Assembly: GCA_963849095.1 (NCBI GenBank)
Contig: CAWKGA010000009.1
Span: 1-64,000 of the forward strand
From: JASHUC01 sp963849095
GTDB lineage: Bacteria > Pseudomonadota > Gammaproteobacteria > Steroidobacterales > Steroidobacteraceae
DNA: 64,000 nucleotides
Direction of reading: 5' to 3'
The notes under the pieces are model-generated. The model was not told the origin of the DNA. It saw nothing but the letters and a program-made list of their open reading frames with translations, and made no database searches. Positions within the stretch are counted from its first letter, which is position 1; the number at the start of each line of letters is the position of its first letter. Positions 16,578 through 24,763 of the stretch are shown here, piece after piece. The translations under genes and the position numbers were made by a program.

Positions 16578-17054
16578 ATGTCTCGAACTGCTGCATTCAT
16601 CTCCGGCCTTCTGATACTCCTGCTCTCCGCTGTCCCGGCATCTGCGGATCAGCAAAGCTTGCTGATAGGCACATGGTCTATCGATGTATCGAAGCTGGCT
16701 ATTCCGAATCCACCGAGGAGGGTCACCATCGCGTTCGCACGCGCAGGCGGTGGCGAATACAAGATGAACGTGAACATCGTCGATCACGACGGATCAACGA
16801 GACACGGAGAGACCACATTCAAGCCAGATGGCACGCCGTCTCCGGCTGTGGGCAACGCGGACTATGACGTCGTGTCGATGACGATGCCGAGTCGGAGAAT
16901 TCTGGTAATGGGAGGTGAATTCAAAGGCCATCCAGGCAATACCCGAGTGTTCTCCCTTTCGGACGACGGCAGGCACATGATCGAAACCGTCGTGTCGCAC
17001 ACCGTGGACGGCAGGCCGCACACGAGGGTCGATGTCTGGAATCGAGCGAAATAG
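16578..17054 (+). CDS. Secreted hypothetical protein (~158 aa)
   Basis: A signal peptide (MSRTAAFISGLLILLLSAVP, cut after ASA) precedes a ~135-residue beta-rich domain beginning LLIGTWSIDVSKLAIPNPPR. Small lipocalin-like or NTF-like secreted proteins often start with GTW, but I cannot assign a family. There are no cysteines for disulfides. It follows the ankyrin gene at about 290 nt and is probably an independent unit. Confidence 0.65.
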   Translation: MSRTAAFISGLLILLLSAVPASADQQSLLIGTWSIDVSKLAIPNPPRRVTIAFARAGGGEYKMNVNIVDHDGSTRHGETTFKPDGTPSPAVGNADYDVVSMTMPSRRILVMGGEFKGHPGNTRVFSLSDDGRHMIETVVSHTVDGRPHTRVDVWNRAK

Positions 17055-17257
17055 TTCCAAGCCACACTTCAGTACCGCTGCCTATGGCTCTGTCCGGCCA
17101 AGACCGGTCCTCCGACTAGCCGGTCTGCGCGTCTACATTCCGGTCATTCGCTCAATCAGCCCTGCGATCCAGCGGCCAGACTTTATCCGCAATAACCGGC
17201 CGTGTGATTTCGCAAACGGCACACCGTCGGAGACTTGTCGCCGTACCTGCCCGCAAA

Positions 17258-18304
17258 CTATCGCTTCTTCGCCACCAGCAGATCGCGTGGCGCGTCCAAT
17301 CGCACGAGGTCGACCGCGTCGAAGCCTGTCGCGTCCAGAAGGGACCGATACTCCTGCTCCGATCGCTCTCTCGCGCCCGGTTCGTTCGCGATCAACATAG
17401 TGAGATCCTTCATGTGCGCGATTGTCGAGCCCGAGTAATCTGGCTGCAGTACCGACTCGCTGATCAGGAGCACACCCTTCGGGGGCAAAGCGGCCGCACA
17501 GTTGCGCAGAATTCTACAGCAGGTCTCGTCGCTCCAGTCGTGCAGGATGTGGCCGAGCAAGATGACATCGGCACCGGCCGGATAGGGTCCCGCAATCAGG
17601 TCGGCCACGACCGCGGTGAACCTGGGGGCGAGGCCGTTTGCCCTGATGTGTTCCTGCGCAACAGCGCACACCGGCTCCAGGTCTGTGATGATCCCTCGCA
17701 GGTGCGGATGCTTGAGGCCAATCGCGATCGCCTGACCGCCAGGCCCGCCCGCCACGTCCATGACGCACTTGTACGAAGCGAAGTCGAAGCACTCCGCGAT
17801 CAGTTGCCCTTGCGGAATGCTCATTGCGTTCATCAATTCGGCAAATTCCCGCAGCCGTACTGGATCGGCGTATAAGGAGGCGAACGCGTCTGTCGCCGTG
17901 GTGCCCAACGCCTGTTGCCAGCGCGGACTGTATTCCCGCAGCGCTCCGGACAAATACTCAAACATGTGATAGAAGGGATTGATCCTGGAGACATGACCGA
18001 GGTTGACGGTCGATCGAGACGAGCAAAATTGTCCCAAATCGGTATTTCGGTATTTTCCTTGTTCCCCCTCGATGAGACCGAGGTGGACGAGCATCATCAG
18101 CAGCCGGCGGCAGGCAATCGGCTTGATCCCGATCCGCCTCGCGAGATCATCCACAGTGATCGGACCGTCGGCGAGCGCATCGAATAGCCCGAGCTGGCAC
18201 CCTGAAAGTAGCGCTTGGGAGTGCATGAATCCAAAGGCGATCTCGGACAGTCGTGTCAGTGCCTGTGCCGTTCTCGATGTTCGCGTCGTGATTTGCATCG
18301 CCAT
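17258..18304 (-). CDS. SAM-dependent O-methyltransferase (plant OMT/hydroxyneurosporene type)
   Basis: 348 residues. An N-terminal winged-helix dimerisation domain (GLFDALADGPITVDDLARRI, about residues 40-100) precedes a Methyltransf_2 domain with a SAM loop VMDVAGGPGGQAIAIG and the catalytic His-Asp region LLGHILHDWSDETCCRIL. It probably methylates a hydroxyl of a small aromatic or polyketide-like molecule; the substrate is unknown. ATG 18304 (MAMQITTR) has an AAGGGAACG site, and the longer frame begins earlier without one. It follows the DUF1330 gene in the same direction, so the two are likely an operon. Confidence 0.85.
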   Translation of the reverse strand: MAMQITTRTSRTAQALTRLSEIAFGFMHSQALLSGCQLGLFDALADGPITVDDLARRIGIKPIACRRLLMMLVHLGLIEGEQGKYRNTDLGQFCSSRSTVNLGHVSRINPFYHMFEYLSGALREYSPRWQQALGTTATDAFASLYADPVRLREFAELMNAMSIPQGQLIAECFDFASYKCVMDVAGGPGGQAIAIGLKHPHLRGIITDLEPVCAVAQEHIRANGLAPRFTAVVADLIAGPYPAGADVILLGHILHDWSDETCCRILRNCAAALPPKGVLLISESVLQPDYSGSTIAHMKDLTMLIANEPGARERSEQEYRSLLDATGFDAVDLVRLDAPRDLLVAKKR

Positions 18305-18458
18305 CTTTCGTTCCCTTACTTGTGACAAGGTCATCGATCAGCAATCAGTCGCCCATGATCATACATCGACTCACGGGCGGACGGGCCCGTGCGGGCAGGG
18401 AGAGGAATCAGTCGCTGTCGGCCAGAAGCGGACGTCCCGCTTGTTATGCAACCACGGG

Positions 18459-18926
18459 TCACGACCTATTTGCTGTTCTAATCGGGACCACGGCGTCCAC
18501 GAGCGGCAGGATACGCGAGTCCCAGACCGCAGCCGTTCGATGCCCAACTCCTTTCAGATAACCGTCGTTCGATGCAAACGACAAGAAGTCCTCGAGAGAT
18601 TTCTGGCGCACCATGAGCACCAGGTCCCAACCCTGCCCTTCAGGGCCGATCAAGTAATTTCCCCCGTTTCCCATATAGAAAACTTCCCCGCCGGTAGCAG
18701 CTAGATAAGGTAGGGTATGTTCGGCATACCTGTCGTATGCCTCTCTGCCGCTCATCGGAGCTACCGGGGCCAAGTTCGGGCTCCGAGAGTAGTCAGCGAT
18801 CTCGCGTAAACGGAGCAAGTTGAGCATCGTGATCGGTCCAGAGATACGACGGGCCATCAGAGCTGCGACGTTTCGATCCGACGGATCTAGAAACCTGTCG
18901 CTATCTGTCAGTGTCATGAGCGTCAC
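18459..18926 (-). CDS. DUF1330-type (dimeric alpha+beta barrel) protein
   Basis: 155 residues with the ferredoxin-like barrel pattern GPITMLNLLRLREIADYS, then GWDLVLMVRQKSLEDFLSFA and HRTAAVWDSRILPLV. Such proteins are small cytosolic enzymes or binding proteins of unclear reaction. It lies 154 nt upstream of the O-methyltransferase on the same strand and downstream of a MarR regulator, suggesting one regulated unit. Start is ATG 18926. Confidence 0.7.
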   Translation of the reverse strand: MTLMTLTDSDRFLDPSDRNVAALMARRISGPITMLNLLRLREIADYSRSPNLAPVAPMSGREAYDRYAEHTLPYLAATGGEVFYMGNGGNYLIGPEGQGWDLVLMVRQKSLEDFLSFASNDGYLKGVGHRTAAVWDSRILPLVDAVVPIRTANRS

Positions 18927-19046
18927 TCATCTCGAAAATGGACTGTTGGCCGGAACCCGTTACCCACGCGCTACTCACGCGCGGACCTATGTCTGCACGC
19001 CATCTACAAGCATCAGTTTGCTGGTCGTAGTTTCGAGTCCGCTTTC

Positions 19047-19192
19047 GGCCGAGGCTGTGTGAAACTCATCCTGCCCTCTCGGACCCAGTCGTTTCAGCCA
19101 CGTACGCGTGATTTTGTGGGGTTTTTCGCTCTCCAATTGCGCGCCTTCCAACGTACGCGCTAGTCGCTTTGGGTTTTCACACAGCCTCGGCC
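19047..19192. mobile_element. 146-bp MITE-like element with 18-bp perfect terminal inverted repeats
   Basis: GGCCGAGGCTGTGTGAAA at 19047-19064 is repeated as its exact reverse complement at 19175-19192. The interior contains two ACGTACGCG boxes in opposite contexts and no ORF of its own. The ends resemble IS termini of the GGCTGTGTGAAAA type seen in several IS families. No target-site duplication is apparent at the flanks. It sits between marR and the DUF1330/methyltransferase genes. Confidence 0.6.
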
Positions 19193-19214
19193 AATAGTGG
19201 TAATCAGGCACCCG

Positions 19215-19652
19215 TCAGGTACGAAGGGAATCCAGCAGACTTGATACGCTGTTTAACTTGGTCGAGAGTTTAGGTGCACGCTTCAGGATTGAAGCAACAG
19301 TGTCGTCAACTATGCCCGATGCTTCGTTGATCAAAGCCTGACCGGCAGGCGTCAGTTTCGCCATTGCGAGCCGAGCATCGCGTTCGTTCTTTACCGTTGA
19401 GACTAATCCGATCTTTTCCAGTGGACGAAGTGCCCGCGTCACCCCGGACGCGGTTAGTCCAATGCTACGAGCAGCGTCAATCCTGCTAGCTTGCCCGTTA
19501 GGTGCCTCTGACAAAGCGTGTAATAGCCGATACTCCGCAAAACTGACGCCCCGGATTGCGCTGAGGCTGCAATCCAACTCGCGCTCAAGACTGCTCCACG
19601 CTGCTGCAACTGCAAGCGCGAAGCGATGATTCGCACTAGTATCTGAACTCAT
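19215..19652 (-). CDS. MarR-family transcriptional regulator
   Basis: 145 residues with a winged-helix domain: recognition helix region IGLTASGVTRALRPLEKIGL and wing VKNERDARLAMAKLTPAGQA. Dimerisation helices lie at both ends. MarR proteins usually repress neighbouring genes and respond to small phenolic ligands. The likely targets are the DUF1330 and O-methyltransferase genes just downstream on the same strand. A 146-bp inverted-repeat element now separates them. Start is ATG 19652. Confidence 0.85.
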   Translation of the reverse strand: MSSDTSANHRFALAVAAAWSSLERELDCSLSAIRGVSFAEYRLLHALSEAPNGQASRIDAARSIGLTASGVTRALRPLEKIGLVSTVKNERDARLAMAKLTPAGQALINEASGIVDDTVASILKRAPKLSTKLNSVSSLLDSLRT

Positions 19653-19967
19653 CGTAGAAGCCTACTATATGCATGACTACTCATGCAATAGTCAGATACT
19701 CAGCAGCCAGTGAGTCGTCTCGGCTGCGGCGGCTTCCGGGTCGATAGCACTCATCCAGGCTCGTCCAACTCGACTTCAGTCAGGTTGTCAGAAGAATCGT
19801 CTCCGCAGCGCCGCCCCAAATTTGCGGGACCCAGCACTCGGCCGCCGTAAAGCGAAGACTGAAGAGGCCGAGCAACGGTATTTTGATCAGGTGGCCGACT
19901 CCGGCCCCGTGCCAAACAGCGGCCCGACGCCGCAGCACTGGCAAGCCGCTGTTTATATGCAAGAAAT
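19653..19967. other. Non-coding stretch between marR and tRNA-Thr
   Basis: About 315 nt with no ORF I can support. In many gammaproteobacteria tRNA-Tyr, tRNA-Gly, tRNA-Thr(GGU) and tufB would begin here; none is present. I searched by eye for a repeat of the tRNA 3' end and found none. Confidence 0.45.
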
Positions 19968-20042
19968 TGGTGCCGGCTATAGGATTCGAACCTATGACCT
20001 GCGGTTTACAAAACCGCTGCTCTACCTCTGAGCTAAGCCGGC
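19968..20042 (-). tRNA. thrU: tRNA-Thr (anticodon UGU)
   Basis: The minus strand folds as a cloverleaf. The acceptor stem GCCGGCT pairs with AGCCGGC followed by A and encoded CCA. The D arm is TAGCTCAGAGGTAGAGCA, the anticodon stem-loop GCGGTTTTGTAAACCGC carries TGT, and the T arm contains GGTTCGAATCC. It follows the SPOR gene by about 75 nt. The same neighbours (birA, pantothenate kinase, then tRNA-Thr UGU) occur in other gammaproteobacteria. Confidence 0.96.
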
Positions 20043-20117
20043 ATGGATTGCGGCGCGAGCGCCGATTTTAGCGCAGCGGACCGCTGCGATGCGCTCGCGC
20101 GGCTCCGATCTGCGGAC

Positions 20118-21074
20118 TCACCCGGGCTTAGGTAGCCCCGCGGCGGTCAGGGGCTTGGCGAGTGCCGGCTTGGACGCCGGCACAGGCGGCGCCGCGGGAG
20201 CTGCCACCGAGCCGCTCTTGACCGGCGTCACGCCCTGTCCGCTCGGTCGGGCATCCGACGGGCATTCCGCGATCTCGAGCTTCGAACCGTCCTCCTCCAG
20301 TGCCAGCAGGCTCTCTGTCGGCAGCGCCTGAGCGCTGGAATCGAGGTCCACGTCGACCCAGCTTGCCACCTCGGCCTGGCGCTGTTCCTCGATCTGGACA
20401 CTCAGGCCGAGGCTGCGCACCGCGCGCGCGCGGCGCTCGGCATCGCCGCGCCGGGTAAAGAGGCCCACGGATACTCGCCGCCCCTCTTCGTCCGAGGTGG
20501 GCATGATCTTGGCGTCGGTGACGCCGCTCCGCTCGAGGAGCTGGACGGCGCTCGTCTCCGCGGACGCCGATTTGAGGCCCCCGATGTAGACCCAGTAGCC
20601 GTGCGGCTGGTGACTGTCCTCGATGCGCGGGCGCGGCGCGAAGCCCCGATCCTGCAGCAGCGCGGTCGCCTGACTCGCCTGCCCGGGGTCCCCGAAAGGC
20701 CCGATCGTCACGCAACGCTCGGCACTCACGGTCGCCGCAAGGGTCGCTGCAGAGCTCGCCGTGGGGCTCGCCGCAGGACCGCCACTCGCGGCCGAACTCT
20801 GTGTAGCGCTCGCCGCGGAACCGCCATTCGTCATCGCGGGGGTGCCACTCGTGGACGTTGGGCCGCCATTCGGCGCCGGCAGAACGCCCTTCGCCGCTGC
20901 GGAGGCGGGAGACGCCGCCTGCTGTCGTTCCTTCACTTCGCTCAACAGTTGCAGGCGCGGCAGCTGACCAATGCTGTCGCTGGGCGGCTCGGGCGCTACA
21001 TCGATGAGCGTGGCCCAGGCGAGGAAGGCCAGGTTCGCCAAGAGCAGCAGAAAAAATGTGGCGCGCAATCTCAA
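20118..21074 (-). CDS. SPOR-domain membrane protein
   Basis: 318 residues. A single N-terminal membrane helix (ATFFLLLLANLAFLAWATLI) is followed by a long Ala/Ser/Gly-rich periplasmic linker and a SPOR-like domain (ERCVTIGPFGDPGQASQATA through GRRVSVGLFTRRGDAERRAR). SPOR domains bind denuded septal peptidoglycan. It lies downstream of coaX on the same strand, where a SPOR protein is often found in Pseudomonas and Xanthomonas relatives. The C-terminal ~60 residues are low complexity. Confidence 0.85.
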   Translation of the reverse strand: MRLRATFFLLLLANLAFLAWATLIDVAPEPPSDSIGQLPRLQLLSEVKERQQAASPASAAAKGVLPAPNGGPTSTSGTPAMTNGGSAASATQSSAASGGPAASPTASSAATLAATVSAERCVTIGPFGDPGQASQATALLQDRGFAPRPRIEDSHQPHGYWVYIGGLKSASAETSAVQLLERSGVTDAKIMPTSDEEGRRVSVGLFTRRGDAERRARAVRSLGLSVQIEEQRQAEVASWVDVDLDSSAQALPTESLLALEEDGSKLEIAECPSDARPSGQGVTPVKSGSVAAPAAPPVPASKPALAKPLTAAGLPKPG

Positions 21075-21260
21075 ATCTCGTTTTGCGGTGCGTGCTGGAC
21101 TGCTCCGCCCAGCCGCTCGGGACCCCCGGCTACGATAGCCTCGCTGAATACTACCAAGTCCGGGCGCCCTCCTTCATCGGAGAGCCCGGCTGCAGCCTGG
21201 GCGGTGCCGTGCGCTGGGCGCTGCGCGCGCGTACGCGCCGTGCGCCGCAGCAGAGCCACG

Positions 21261-22079
21261 CTATCGCGTGGCGAGCCCGGCACGCACCGCAAGCCCTGCA
21301 TGCACGGCGATCCCGCGAAGCACCAGGTCGGCGGCCTTGAGGTGGCGAGACCGGATGAGCGGCTCGAGCTGCTCCGCTCCGCCGCCGCTCAGCAGCACCA
21401 TCGGCAGGGTGCCGAGCGCCCTGCGCGCCTCGGCGACGGCGCGATCGACCAGCGCGGCCACCGCATACAGCGCGCCCTGTCCGATGGCCGACTTGGTGCT
21501 CCGGGCAAACAGATCCGGTGCGCGCCGGGACCTGCTACGTCCTTGTCCGGCGCCTCCGGCAGCGGCATCGCGCGCCCGCCGCGCGATGCCCGCGGTGCTC
21601 TCCAGCAAGCTGTGCACCATGAGCTGCGGACCCGGCAGAATGACTCCCCCGCGGTGCACGCCCTTCCCGTCGATGAGATCGATCGTCAACGTCGTCCCGG
21701 CGTTGACCACGCATACCGCACGCGCCCCGGCGAGCTGATGCGCGCCGATCGCGCCTACGAAGCGGTCCACGCCCAGCCGCCAGGGATCAACGTAACGTGT
21801 GGTGACGCCCGCCGCCCGTCGCTCAGTGGCGATGAACTCCGGCTGCACGCGCGTGGCGCTCCGCGCCGCCGCCGCAAGCCGCCTATCCACCCGTGCCCCG
21901 GCAACGCTCGCAACGATGATCCGCGAGAGCCTCGCCGGGCGACTACCGAAGACTCGCCTCTCGTAATCCTTGCGCGACCACCCGGCATGAGCGGCCGCAC
22001 GCATGGGGCCGATTCGGCCATTGAGCCAGACCGCCCATTTGATCCGGGTGTTGCCGATGTCCACGAGCAGCACGCTCAT
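21261..22079 (-). CDS. coaX: Type III pantothenate kinase
   Basis: First step of CoA synthesis, cytoplasmic. 272 residues with the ASKHA phosphate loop LLVDIGNTRIKWAVW, the DRFVGAIGAHQL segment, VCVVNAGTTLTIDLID with the catalytic Asp region, and GGVILPGPQLMVHSLLESTA. ATG 22079 (MSVLLVDIGNTR) overlaps the birA stop by 4 nt (ATGA), indicating coupling. The longer frame upstream is antisense-like text. An Arg/Ala-rich insertion near residue 185 is unusual but tolerable. Confidence 0.93.
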   Translation of the reverse strand: MSVLLVDIGNTRIKWAVWLNGRIGPMRAAAHAGWSRKDYERRVFGSRPARLSRIIVASVAGARVDRRLAAAARSATRVQPEFIATERRAAGVTTRYVDPWRLGVDRFVGAIGAHQLAGARAVCVVNAGTTLTIDLIDGKGVHRGGVILPGPQLMVHSLLESTAGIARRARDAAAGGAGQGRSRSRRAPDLFARSTKSAIGQGALYAVAALVDRAVAEARRALGTLPMVLLSGGGAEQLEPLIRSRHLKAADLVLRGIAVHAGLAVRAGLATR

Positions 22080-23068
22080 TCTTCGGGCCTCACGCTCACC
22101 TCCCCCGATACGAACTTCCGCAAACCCTCGGGCGTCTCGACGAGCAGGGCTCCGCCGATATCGATGCCGCGCGCGATGCCGCGTGCGCTCGTCTCGCCGA
22201 CCTGCACGCCGACGGCGCGGCCGCGAAGCGCATCGGCCGCTTTCCATTCTTCCACGAACGGACGCAGCCCCTCGCTCTCGAACACCGTGAGCCCCGAGAT
22301 CATCTCCTCGACGAGTTCCGCGACGATCGTGTTGCGCGGCGCAGGATCGGCTCCCACGCCACGCAGGTCCGTGGCGCGGGTGCCCGTCCCCGCGATGCGC
22401 TCCAGCACCGCCGTGCCGAGTGCCACGTTGATGCCGACGCCAATGACGACGTAGGTCGGCCCACCGGATTCCGCCCGCATCTCGATGAGAATGCCCGCGA
22501 GCTTGCGGCCGCCGACCGTGAGGTCATTGGGCCATTTGAGCGCGATCGGCTCCTGCACGCGGTTGCGGAGCGCCCGCAGGGCGCAAACTCCCACCGCGAG
22601 CCCGAGCGCCCCGAGATCCCGGGGCGCCTCGCGAAAGCTCCACGCGAGCGTCAGGCAGATGGCCCCGCCCGGCGGCGCCAGCCAGACCCGTCCGCGCCGA
22701 CCGCGCCCCGCCGTCTGATGCTCCGCGAGCAGCACATCGGCCAGGCCAGGCGGCAGGTCGGTACGCTCGAGGAGCGCTGCGTTGGTGGACTCGAGCGACC
22801 AGACGGCCTCGATGCGCCGGATGCGCCGCTGCGCCCCGATACGCAGGCCCGCCCGGATTCTCGCGGCATCGAGCGGCTCGCAGGGCGAGGCCAGCCGGTA
22901 TCCGCGATTTCGGACCGCATGGACGGCGAGACCGCGCTCGCGCAGCGACACCACGGCCTTCCAGATCGCGCTGCGGCTCACATCCAGGCGGCGGGCCAGA
23001 TCGGTTCCGGAGTGGAATCCGCCCGGCGCGAGCTGCGCGTGGACCCGGGCCTCGAGCGGCCGCCTCAT
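22076..23068 (-). CDS. birA: Biotin-protein ligase / biotin operon repressor BirA
   Basis: 330 residues. The N-terminal winged helix (SGTDLARRLDVSRSAIWKAV) indicates the bifunctional repressor type. The catalytic domain follows, with ESTNAALLE, the biotinyl-AMP loop AGRGRRGRVWLAPPGGAICL and LKWPNDLTVGGRKLAGILIE. It attaches biotin to acetyl-CoA carboxylase and may repress bio genes such as bioA, which lies at 55.9 kb here. ATG 23068 (MRRPLEARVHAQL) overlaps the plsY stop by 4 nt. Confidence 0.94.
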   Translation of the reverse strand: MRRPLEARVHAQLAPGGFHSGTDLARRLDVSRSAIWKAVVSLRERGLAVHAVRNRGYRLASPCEPLDAARIRAGLRIGAQRRIRRIEAVWSLESTNAALLERTDLPPGLADVLLAEHQTAGRGRRGRVWLAPPGGAICLTLAWSFREAPRDLGALGLAVGVCALRALRNRVQEPIALKWPNDLTVGGRKLAGILIEMRAESGGPTYVVIGVGINVALGTAVLERIAGTGTRATDLRGVGADPAPRNTIVAELVEEMISGLTVFESEGLRPFVEEWKAADALRGRAVGVQVGETSARGIARGIDIGGALLVETPEGLRKFVSGEVSVRPEE

Positions 23069-23721
23069 GTTCGAGAGGCCGCGCGCCGGCCGAGGAGCCA
23101 CAGGCGCCGGGCACGCGGCTCACGGCCCGCGCACATGCGGGCGATGTTGGCGCGATGGGTGAGCACGATGAGCACCGCGGCGAACAGCCCGAACACGAGG
23201 AACGGCCGATACCCCGCGAGGCCGGTCCAGGCGATGCAGAGCGGCAGCGAGACGGCTGCGGCCATCGATGCGAGACCGACGAAACCCGTGAGCACGACTA
23301 CGCCGATCCATGTCAGCAGCACGGGAATCACGAGCCGCGGCATGAGCCCCAGCACCGCGCCGACGAAGGTCGCGACAGCTTTGCCGCCCCGGAATCCGTA
23401 CCAGAGCGGATAGACATGGCCGAGCATCACGGCGGCGCCGCAGACAGCCGGCAGCCAGCTGTGAATGGGGATCGGCGGCGGGCGCAGATTGAGCCAGAGC
23501 CCCGGCACGACGCGGGTGGCGACCCATCCCTTGCCCACATCGACGAGGACCACGCCGAGGGCGAACAGCTTGCCCTGCGTGCGCAGGGCGTTCGTGGTGC
23601 CTGGATTGCCGCTGCCCACCGCGCGGATGTCGGCCCTTCCGGTCATGCGCGCGATGAGGAGGCTGCCGAGGATCGATCCGAGCAGGTAGCTCGCCGACAC
23701 TTTGAGGATCAATTCGATCAC
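23065..23721 (-). CDS. plsY: Acyl-phosphate:glycerol-3-phosphate acyltransferase PlsY
   Basis: Inner-membrane enzyme that makes lysophosphatidate from acyl-phosphate. 218 residues with five to six helices and the three PlsY motifs: GSGNPGTTNALRTQGK, WYGFRGGKAVATFVGA and the C-terminal THRANIARM. The start is a GTG at 23721 (VIELILKVSASYLLGS), which overlaps the ctlX stop by 4 nt. The longer ORF upstream of it is out-of-frame ctlX. Part of ctlX-plsY-birA-coaX. Confidence 0.93.
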   Translation of the reverse strand: MIELILKVSASYLLGSILGSLLIARMTGRADIRAVGSGNPGTTNALRTQGKLFALGVVLVDVGKGWVATRVVPGLWLNLRPPPIPIHSWLPAVCGAAVMLGHVYPLWYGFRGGKAVATFVGAVLGLMPRLVIPVLLTWIGVVVLTGFVGLASMAAAVSLPLCIAWTGLAGYRPFLVFGLFAAVLIVLTHRANIARMCAGREPRARRLWLLGRRAASRT

Positions 23722-24659
23722 GGCGACGAGAATACCTCGGCCAGCATGCAGCGCACGCCGCCTCCGCCCAGCCGCTCGATCGTCGGCACCGGCAGCGTGA
23801 GCACCGTGTCCGTGCAGGCCGCGAGGCGCGCGAACTCCCGCGTCCCTAGAGACTGCCGTGCGGTCGTGGACATCACGAGAACGCCGCAGTCGCCAAGGGC
23901 CTCGTCCCAGCTCGCAAGCTCCAGCACGTTGCCGGCGAATCCCTCGACGGCGGCAGATCCGATCTCGATGATCTCGCGCCCGCTGGCCTCGAGACGCTGG
24001 AGCACGCGCTGCCGGTCGGCGGGGACGATCGATTCGGCGCAGATCATGACGAAGCGGGCGCCGATGCTCATCATGACGTTCGTGTGGTAGAGCGGCTCGC
24101 CGCCGCCGTCCTCCGCCGTGAACAGGACCGGCTCGTATCCCATGGCCCGGCTCCATTCGTCGACCACCGCTTCATGGGTCCGCGGCGACCTGCAGGCGTA
24201 TGCGATGCCGTGGACTCTATCCAGTACCAGACTGCCCGTGCCTTCCAGGAAGCGCCCCTCGGCCTCGTGGTGCGTGAGATCGAGCGTGCGGCGCGCGCGA
24301 AACCCGAGCTCACCCGCCGCCTGCTCGATCACCTCGCGCCGGCGCTCGTGCCGCCGGCTTTCCGCCTGCATGGGGTACAGCACCACCGTGCCGTCGGCGT
24401 GGAAGCTCACCCAGTTGTTGGGAAACACCGCGTCCGGCTTCGGCGGGCGGGGCATATCGTCCGCAACGCACACGCGCACACCCTCGTTCCGCAGGGCGCT
24501 CGCGAGATTCTCGAGCTCGGAGCGCGCCAGCTCGCACGCCGTGGAGGACGGGATCCCCGCCTGCTGCTGCATGCGGTTGCTCTCCGCCGTCTCCGGGTTG
24601 TAATCGAACGCGGCCGGCCTCACCATCAGCACGGCGTCGGCGCACTGCGGTTGCTGCAC
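23718..24659 (-). CDS. ctlX: CtlX-type amidinotransferase/citrulline-related hydrolase
   Basis: 313 residues of the guanidino-group-modifying (DDAH/arginine-deiminase fold) superfamily. Visible features are the substrate-binding FPNNWVSFHADGTVVLYPM, the acidic EGRFLEGTGSLVLDR, the catalytic His in PLYHTNVMMSIGARFVMIC and the nucleophile Cys in GGGGVRCMLAEVF. I chose GTG 24659 because GGGGAGGA lies just upstream and family members begin shortly before LMVRPAAFDYNPETA. It probably hydrolyses citrulline or a related ureido or guanidino compound. It heads the operon into plsY. Confidence 0.85.
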   Translation of the reverse strand: MQQPQCADAVLMVRPAAFDYNPETAESNRMQQQAGIPSSTACELARSELENLASALRNEGVRVCVADDMPRPPKPDAVFPNNWVSFHADGTVVLYPMQAESRRHERRREVIEQAAGELGFRARRTLDLTHHEAEGRFLEGTGSLVLDRVHGIAYACRSPRTHEAVVDEWSRAMGYEPVLFTAEDGGGEPLYHTNVMMSIGARFVMICAESIVPADRQRVLQRLEASGREIIEIGSAAVEGFAGNVLELASWDEALGDCGVLVMSTTARQSLGTREFARLAACTDTVLTLPVPTIERLGGGGVRCMLAEVFSSP

Positions 24660-24763
24660 TCGTCCTCCCCGCGCTGCAAGCGTCCGGTGCAACCTCGCCG
24701 CTCCCGCCCGGGAGCGGCAGGCGTCACCGGGCATTGGGCCGCCAGCATCGCGCATCACGAACC

